Source of the DNA: Halobacillus kuroshimensis DSM 18393
Lineage (GTDB): Bacteria; Bacillota; Bacilli; Bacillales; Halobacillaceae
Assembly (NCBI RefSeq): GCF_000425705.1
Contig: NZ_KE384438.1
Location: 2,978-66,977, forward strand
Length of the DNA: 64,000 nucleotides
Reading direction: 5' to 3'
The position numbers and the translations under genes are program-made. A model generated the notes under the pieces. It did not search any database, was not told the origin of the DNA, and saw only the letters and a list, made by a program, of their open reading frames with translations. This document shows positions 58,770 through 64,000 of the stretch, piece by piece; position 1 is the first letter of the stretch, and each line of letters opens with the position of its first letter.

Positions 58770-60511
58770 GCCGTTTCCTCCTTTTCTTCCAGAGGAAGAG
58801 TGAAGCTGATCATCGTCCCCTGCCCGGGCTTGCTTTCGATGTGCAGCTTCGCGCCTTCCCCATGCATATATTCCAACCGTTTGTTTACATTATACAGACC
58901 AAATCCAGCCCCTTTATCTGAATCTACGACTTCGTCCCCAAGTTGTTGAAGACGCTCCGTATCAATCCCTCTGCCATTATCAGCGATGGATACGCGGACA
59001 CAGGCGTCTTCCCTGTGAATGGTTAGAGTGATCCGGGCTTCTTCATTTTGATCCTTCACGCCATGCTTCATGCTGTTCTCCACTAAAGGCTGGAGCGTAA
59101 GCGGAGCGATCTTTGCAGATAGGGCAGATTCATCGATTTCATAATCAATCTTCAATCGGTCTACAAAGCGTGTTTCTTCTATTAATAGATAGGCACGCAC
59201 GTGCTTCAACTCTTCGGCGAGACTGACCCGCGTTTTCGTTGTCGCCCCCAGATTCTGACGGAAAAATTTAGAGAGTGCGATGAGCAGGGAACGGGCTTTA
59301 TCCGGCTCCGTCCGCGTCAAAGAAACGATAACGTTCAGCGAATTGAACAAAAAGTGTGGGTTCACCTGAGCCTGCAACGCCTTCACTTCAGCTTTTCTTG
59401 CCATCTCCTCTGCCTGGTCAGCATCTGCCAGTTCAAGCTGCTGGCTGAGGAGGGCGCTCAGCCCCTGAATCAGTTCCAGAAGAACCGTTGAAATTTCTTT
59501 CTCTGTTCTTACATAAAATTTCAATGTTCCCACCACTTCATCCCGTTTTTTCAGAGGTACGATGACAGCCGCTCCCAAAGGACAGTCCTTGTTCCGACAC
59601 TGAATATCCTCATGTCCGGCAATGACACGCCGCCCGGAATAAATCACTTCTCTCGTTGCATCGGTTTGAATGGATTCCCCGTAATGATGGTGATCATCAG
59701 CCAGGCCGACATGGGCAAGAATCGTCTGTTTATCTGTCATAGATATAGCGCTTACATCAACTTCGTCATAAATGATCCGGCAAGCTCTTGCTGCCGATTC
59801 TTTCGTCAAGCCTTTACGCAGGTGGGCAACCGTCAATTCAGCCAGTTTCAGGGCCTTCTGCGCTTGAACAGCACCTGCTTTCTCCTCCTCATTTAACACA
59901 TTACGGATAATGAGCAGAAAAAGGGCTGACCCGACACCATTGGCAGCAATCATGGGAAGACCGATTTCCTGGACCAGCTCCCACGCTCTTGTAAACGGCT
60001 GGGCCATCAGGAGAATGATTCCCATTTGGATCGTCTCTGCCAGAGCACCGACGAACAACGCCGTTTTCAGCTTCAAGGGCTTCCCTTTTTTATGAAAAAA
60101 TCCGGCAATCAAACCAGCAACGACAGCGGAAACACCACAGGCCAGACCTGTAAATCCCCCGAGGAAATACCGGTGAAACCCTGCAATCAACCCTGCCCCA
60201 AGGCCGATCCGCCAACCACCGAACAGACCAGCGGCCACGATACCGATGACCCTGGAGTTCGCCAGTGCCTCTGTATCCACCAGCTGATACGCCCAACGAC
60301 CGAATTCCAGGGAACTCGTATCATACGTAATGCCTGTATAGGTGCCGATCATTCCGAACAGGCCAAAAAATCCGATCGCAGTCATCTGCTGCTTCCCTGT
60401 TAACATCTTCTGGTCGGCCAGTTCACGGAAAAAATGGAACCGGGTGAATATAAAGGCTGCCGTGACGATGATTCCAAGCCGTTCCAGCATAGGAAGAAAA
60501 AGTTCAAACAT
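58766..60511 (-). CDS. lytS: LytS-type sensor histidine kinase
   Basis: 581 aa. 5TM-5TMR_LYT membrane sensor domain (about 1-200; NSRVIGIVAAGLFGGWRIG), a GAF-like domain (about 225-350), the His kinase region with ALQAQVNPHFLFNSLNVI (His near 380), and a HATPase domain (NSMKHGV, DNGRGID, GAGFGLYNVNKRL). Homologues detect external pyruvate in E. coli (BtsS) and B. subtilis (LytS). Confidence 0.93.
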   Translation of the reverse strand: MFELFLPMLERLGIIVTAAFIFTRFHFFRELADQKMLTGKQQMTAIGFFGLFGMIGTYTGITYDTSSLEFGRWAYQLVDTEALANSRVIGIVAAGLFGGWRIGLGAGLIAGFHRYFLGGFTGLACGVSAVVAGLIAGFFHKKGKPLKLKTALFVGALAETIQMGIILLMAQPFTRAWELVQEIGLPMIAANGVGSALFLLIIRNVLNEEEKAGAVQAQKALKLAELTVAHLRKGLTKESAARACRIIYDEVDVSAISMTDKQTILAHVGLADDHHHYGESIQTDATREVIYSGRRVIAGHEDIQCRNKDCPLGAAVIVPLKKRDEVVGTLKFYVRTEKEISTVLLELIQGLSALLSQQLELADADQAEEMARKAEVKALQAQVNPHFLFNSLNVIVSLTRTEPDKARSLLIALSKFFRQNLGATTKTRVSLAEELKHVRAYLLIEETRFVDRLKIDYEIDESALSAKIAPLTLQPLVENSMKHGVKDQNEEARITLTIHREDACVRVSIADNGRGIDTERLQQLGDEVVDSDKGAGFGLYNVNKRLEYMHGEGAKLHIESKPGQGTMISFTLPLEEKEETA

Positions 60512-60625
60512 CGCACATTCCTCTTTCTACCTTTTTTTCTATTGTAGCACGCTTCCTAAAAAGACACGGAATGCAGGAAAACGTCAGAATTATTTGATAC
60601 ACTAGGAAAAAATGAGGTGATGATA

Positions 60626-61408
60626 ATGAAAACGAAGATCGCTATGATTCAAATGGATATTGCCTTCGGTGATCCGTCTGCCAATCGGAATGCGGCGGAG
60701 GCCAAAATAAAGGAAGCGGCCGACCAGGGAAGTACTTTGATTCTGCTTCCAGAGCTTTGGACAACCGGGTATGACCTGACACGCCTGGGAGAAATCGCTG
60801 AAGACCTGGAAGGACCGACCCACCAGCTGTTGAAGAAGCTTGCCCGCGACAACAGGGTAACCATTGCAGGTTCCATCGCTGAACGGGACAAGGAGTCCTT
60901 TTATAACACGATGGTCGCTTACAATGAACACGGGGAACGTGTGCTGAACTATCGTAAAGTCCACTTATTCCGTCTGATGGACGAAGAAAAATATCTCGAG
61001 TCCGGAGACACGCAGGGAAACTTCCACTTACATAACATACCGCTGGCGGGAGCCATCTGCTACGACATCCGCTTCCCTGAATGGATGCGTACAGAAATGC
61101 TCGACGGAGCCCGCGGCCTGTTGGTTGTCGCAGAATGGCCGAAGCCTCGCGTCGATCACTGGCGCAGTCTGTTAATCAGCCGTGCTATTGAAAACCAATG
61201 CTTCGTCATGGCCTGCAACCGCTCCGGTTCCGACCCGAATAATACATTCGGCGGGCACTCGCTCATCATTGATCCGTGGGGGACGATTGTAGCCGAAGGA
61301 GGGCTGGGCGAAGAAATCGTATACGGAGATGTCGATTTTTCCGAGGTGGAGGCGATCCGGAAGCAGATCCCGATTTTCCAGGACCGCCGTCCTGACCTCT
61401 ATCAGTGA
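60626..61408 (+). CDS. Carbon-nitrogen hydrolase (nitrilase family, omega-amidase/MtnU-like)
   Basis: 260 aa with the Glu-Lys-Cys triad: Glu43 (LLPELWTTGYD), Lys111 (NYRKVHLF), Cys145 (AGAICYDIRFPEW). It resembles B. subtilis MtnU/YkrU, an alpha-keto acid omega-amidase, or deaminated glutathione amidase. GAGGTG precedes the chosen ATG; two in-frame ATGs up to 9 bp upstream are possible. It is monocistronic and lies beside lytS on the opposite strand. Confidence 0.88.
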   Translation: MKTKIAMIQMDIAFGDPSANRNAAEAKIKEAADQGSTLILLPELWTTGYDLTRLGEIAEDLEGPTHQLLKKLARDNRVTIAGSIAERDKESFYNTMVAYNEHGERVLNYRKVHLFRLMDEEKYLESGDTQGNFHLHNIPLAGAICYDIRFPEWMRTEMLDGARGLLVVAEWPKPRVDHWRSLLISRAIENQCFVMACNRSGSDPNNTFGGHSLIIDPWGTIVAEGGLGEEIVYGDVDFSEVEAIRKQIPIFQDRRPDLYQ

Positions 61409-61512
61409 TTTCGTTGATGTCTATGAAAAAAATGGATATCTGCTTAAAATAATAGATATACGGAAGATGAAATCGATATTTCTCCCAATAAATCGATAGT
61501 CACTTCATCATT

Positions 61513-61548
61513 AAAAAACCGCCGGCCCTTCACAGGTCCGACGGTTTT
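61513..61548 (-). terminator. Terminator of nos
   Basis: Arms AAAACCGTCGGACC / GGCCGGCGGTTTT with mismatches near the loop; six Ts follow on the reverse strand. Confidence 0.78.
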
Positions 61549-61549
61549 C

Positions 61550-62626
61550 TTATTCATAGGCTGGCGTCTGATAGAAATAATTCGGTGAATCCATCCGGTT
61601 TTCGTAAGAAGAATGGAAAATGTGCGTCGCGGCGGGCGATACAGGTGGAATCAACCAAGTCCAATCACCTGTTGCCTGACGTCCACATTTATTTTCTTTC
61701 TGTTCAAACCGCTGAAACTGCTTGGCTGCCGTATGATGATCGACGATGTTCACTCCATCCGTCTGGTAGGAATGAAGAACGGCCTGATTCAATTCGATCA
61801 AAGCCCGGTCCTTCCATAACGATGCATTGCGGCGGGTATCCAGCCCCATCGCTTCAGCGACTGCCGGAAGCAGATCATAACGGAATTCATCAGCCAGGTT
61901 ACGGGCACCAATTTCCGTTTCCATGTACCACCCGTTGAACGGCGCCGCTGTATAATTCAACCCGCCGATTTCAAGACGCATATCGGAAATAATCGGCACA
62001 GCATACCATTTCAACTTCAAATCCTTAAACCAGTCAAAATCCGGATGCCTCAGCGGGACTTCCAAAATTTTTTCCTGAGGGATTTCAAACCACTGCGGCT
62101 GCTCATGATCCGCTTCAATGACCAAAGGCAGGATATCATAGGCTGTTCCTTCCCCCTGCCACCCAAGCTGTTGACAGCGTTTAGTGAATGCCACGGAAGC
62201 CGGGTCCCCGGTCACCGTCCCATTTTCTTCATAGCCGGCGTACCGGATCAGCTGGTGATTCCAAAGCCGGACCTGGTGCTCTTCCGTTTCCGGTTTGAAA
62301 ATAGTGATCGTTGAACGGATCCGTCCTCCATTCGTAGCGTAATCGATGTGGTCAAACAAGGCATCGCGCATAGCTTCGGGTGTATCAAGATGGCGGGCAT
62401 CAAAGACGCGCAGCGTGTCCCAGAACAGACGGCCGATACAACGGTTGCTGTTCCGCCATGCCACCTTGGCACCGAATTCCAATTCCGTAGAGGTATGGGT
62501 ATAAGTGCCTTCCTCATTGATGGACTGCCGGATTTCATCCAGTCGGTCCTCCACTCCGGAAAGCTGTTGCTCATAGTAGAACAGGCGGATGAATTCCTCC
62601 GCCTTTGTATATAGATCTGTATTCAC
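61550..62626 (-). CDS. nos: Bacterial nitric oxide synthase oxygenase
   Basis: 358 aa, the length of bacterial NOS. The heme thiolate is Cys63 in [14 protein letters not shown]. The arginine/pterin site is preserved in [27 protein letters not shown] and GDWTWLIPP. Bacterial NOS lacks a reductase domain and uses cellular flavodoxins to make NO from arginine; NO protects bacilli from oxidative stress and antibiotics. The start is a GTG 10 bp after AGGAGG; an in-frame ATG 36 bp upstream contains the ribosome binding site in its cod region. The coenzyme A-disulfide reductase gene is upstream on the same strand. Confidence 0.94.
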   Translation of the reverse strand: MNTDLYTKAEEFIRLFYYEQQLSGVEDRLDEIRQSINEEGTYTHTSTELEFGAKVAWRNSNRCIGRLFWDTLRVFDARHLDTPEAMRDALFDHIDYATNGGRIRSTITIFKPETEEHQVRLWNHQLIRYAGYEENGTVTGDPASVAFTKRCQQLGWQGEGTAYDILPLVIEADHEQPQWFEIPQEKILEVPLRHPDFDWFKDLKLKWYAVPIISDMRLEIGGLNYTAAPFNGWYMETEIGARNLADEFRYDLLPAVAEAMGLDTRRNASLWKDRALIELNQAVLHSYQTDGVNIVDHHTAAKQFQRFEQKENKCGRQATGDWTWLIPPVSPAATHIFHSSYENRMDSPNYFYQTPAYE

Positions 62627-62693
62627 AGCATGACATCCTCCTGTAGGTTGCTCATCCCCCATCCTACCATATTCCCATAGAATCCCCTATCGA

Positions 62694-64000
62694 TCAGTCT
62701 GCTTTACGTGCCGCCTGCTGGATCGGATCCCATACGCTGTTATAAGGAGGCGCATAGCTGAGATCCAGATCCTGCAGATCATCCACCTTCATTTTGTGGA
62801 ACAAGGCGGTGGCAAGGACGTCGATCCGTTTGTCCACCCCGTCCTTTCCTATGATCTGACCACCCAGAAGCTGGCGGGTTTCCGCATCGTAAATCACTTT
62901 TACAGTCATCGGGTTATCCTTGGAGTAGTAACCCGCTTCATGTGTGGATTGGACAGTCATCGTCTTCACAGGAAATTTCTCCTGTTCGGCTTCCCGTACG
63001 GACAGGCCGGTGCGCCCTAGCGTCAAATCGAAGAATTTCAAAATGGATGTGCCTGTAATTCCACGGAAAGGTGTACGGACACCTGCCATATTCAATCCTG
63101 CGATCTGCCCCTGTTTGTTGGCATGGGTTCCCAGCGGGATGTAATCCATTTTTTCCTTGACCCGGTGATATTGAACAGCACAATCACCCGCGGCATAAAT
63201 GTCCAGAATGCTGGTTTCCATAAAAGCATTCACGGCTACAGCGTCTTTGATCCCTTTGTATATGCCTGTCCCTTCAAGAAATGATGTATTGGGGGTCACA
63301 CCAGCAGCCACAAGAACGAGATCCGTTGCATACGTCCCTTTGTCCGTGACAACAGTTTCCACCTGTCCATCCCCCCTGAATCCTTCGACAGATTCATTGA
63401 GGTGGAGTTCCAAACCATTTGTGCGGGCCTCCTCATGCACCAGTTCACCCATGTCTTCATCAAAAATTTTCGCAAGCTGAGCACCACGGTCAATGATTCT
63501 CACCTGTTTTCCAAGTGCGCGGTAGCTTTCCGCCATTTCGAGGCCGATATACCCTCCACCGATAATCGTTACATGTTCCGTATCTTCCGTCGTTCCTGCT
63601 ATGATTTCCTCAATATCAGGAATGGTCTTCAACGTGTAAATACCATCCAGATGCCGTCCCTTCCAGGGAGGGACGATGGGAGAAGCTCCGGAAGCAATCA
63701 ACAGCTTATCGTACGTGATTTCCACCTGTTCATCACCGTCAAGGTTTCTGGCGTAGATTTTCTTCCGGTCACAATCCACCTGTTCCACTTCATGACGGAT
63801 GCGTACATCAATGCCGTATTTCTCACGGAAGGTTTCCGGTCTTCTTGCAATGAGGTCTTCCGTTGAATCCACCACACCTTTCAGTACATAGGGCAGACCG
63901 CACTGGCCGTAGGAAGTAATCTCCCCTTTCTCCAGTACTGTAATGGTACCGCCTTCTGTGTTACGAACGATCTGCATCGCCGCACTCATACCGGCCGCAT
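62694..64000 (-). CDS. cdr: CoA-disulfide reductase / NADH oxidase-like flavoprotein (5' end missing)
   Basis: At least 435 aa; the N-terminal start is past the right edge (the first residues visible, AAGMSAAMQIVRN, belong to the FAD-binding GxGxxA motif). The catalytic Cys is in SYGQCGLPYVLKG, as in CoA-disulfide reductases, which contain a single active Cys. The NAD site is TIIGGGYIGLEMAE and the second FAD motif is DIYAAGDCA. Keeps CoA thiols reduced with NAD(P)H. It is 67 bp upstream of nos and may be cotranscribed. Confidence 0.9.
   Translation of the reverse strand, partial: AAGMSAAMQIVRNTEGGTITVLEKGEITSYGQCGLPYVLKGVVDSTEDLIARRPETFREKYGIDVRIRHEVEQVDCDRKKIYARNLDGDEQVEITYDKLLIASGASPIVPPWKGRHLDGIYTLKTIPDIEEIIAGTTEDTEHVTIIGGGYIGLEMAESYRALGKQVRIIDRGAQLAKIFDEDMGELVHEEARTNGLELHLNESVEGFRGDGQVETVVTDKGTYATDLVLVAAGVTPNTSFLEGTGIYKGIKDAVAVNAFMETSILDIYAAGDCAVQYHRVKEKMDYIPLGTHANKQGQIAGLNMAGVRTPFRGITGTSILKFFDLTLGRTGLSVREAEQEKFPVKTMTVQSTHEAGYYSKDNPMTVKVIYDAETRQLLGGQIIGKDGVDKRIDVLATALFHKMKVDDLQDLDLSYAPPYNSVWDPIQQAARKAD

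Overview
The window looks like a chromosomal segment of a moderately halophilic, endospore-forming member of the Bacillaceae, close to Halobacillus, Thalassobacillus or Pontibacillus. Three things suggest this. The partial 16S 5' end resembles that group from memory. The left third keeps the Bacillus subtilis gene order cshA - rhomboid - acpS - nnr - ydcC - alr - ndoAI - ndoA - rsbRSTUVW - sigB - rsbX - tex - cmpA - sprT - tRNAs. The gene set includes two BCCT osmolyte transporters and spore-related genes (cmpA, ydcC-like, yppG-like). No prophage, CRISPR array or intact insertion sequence was seen.

Layout. 1-1740: 16S rRNA 5' end (minus) preceded by a 12-tRNA array with three recognisable promoters. 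1842-15027: the conserved minus-strand block listed above, with the complete stressosome/sigma-B module. 15158-22900: rhomboid protease, CshA helicase, DMT exporter, DegV, an intergenic repeat region (19522-20063), an MFS-esterase pair, a YppG-like protein and a glutaredoxin. 23089-36560: an SDR reductase, a MarR/ABC-F operon with a leader-peptide attenuator, two YegS-type lipid kinases (one here, one at 54.7 kb), a MarR-MATE operon, a membrane protein plus HlyD-like adaptor, a flavin monooxygenase, and a lipoprotein-chemoreceptor pair. 37331-43313: a YnjBCD-like ABC importer with a TVP38/TMEM64 protein, then a SelD-associated-type flavoprotein and a thioredoxin. 43395-48385: PopT-type (DUF368) transporter, two BCCT transporters and a GNAT enzyme. 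48430-49617: an AimR-like TPR receptor with an adjacent secreted-peptide gene. 49726-56362: YdjM, HesB, Ohr, YkvA, FMN reductase, lytic transglycosylase, a structured RNA candidate, YueI and acetyltransferases. 56460-60511: LytST with a CstA-family transporter. 60626-64000: nitrilase-family amidase, nitric oxide synthase and a CoA-disulfide reductase cut by the window edge.

How parts work together. Sigma-B-type promoters (GTTTAA-N13/14-GGGTAT-like) occur not only in front of rsbV but also in front of rsbR, the glutaredoxin gene and both BCCT genes, and in a weaker form in front of ohr. The window therefore holds both the general-stress regulator and several likely targets for osmotic and thiol/peroxide stress.

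Most notable candidates: (1) the receptor-peptide pair at 48430-49617, which resembles a phage arbitrium (AimR-AimP) module outside any visible prophage; (2) a roughly 230-nt multi-stem RNA with its own extended -10 and terminator at 53601-53832; (3) a 35-codon leader ORF plus terminator controlling an ABC-F gene; (4) duplicated sigma-B autoregulation. All identifications were made by reading the sequence and from memory of the families; no database search was run.
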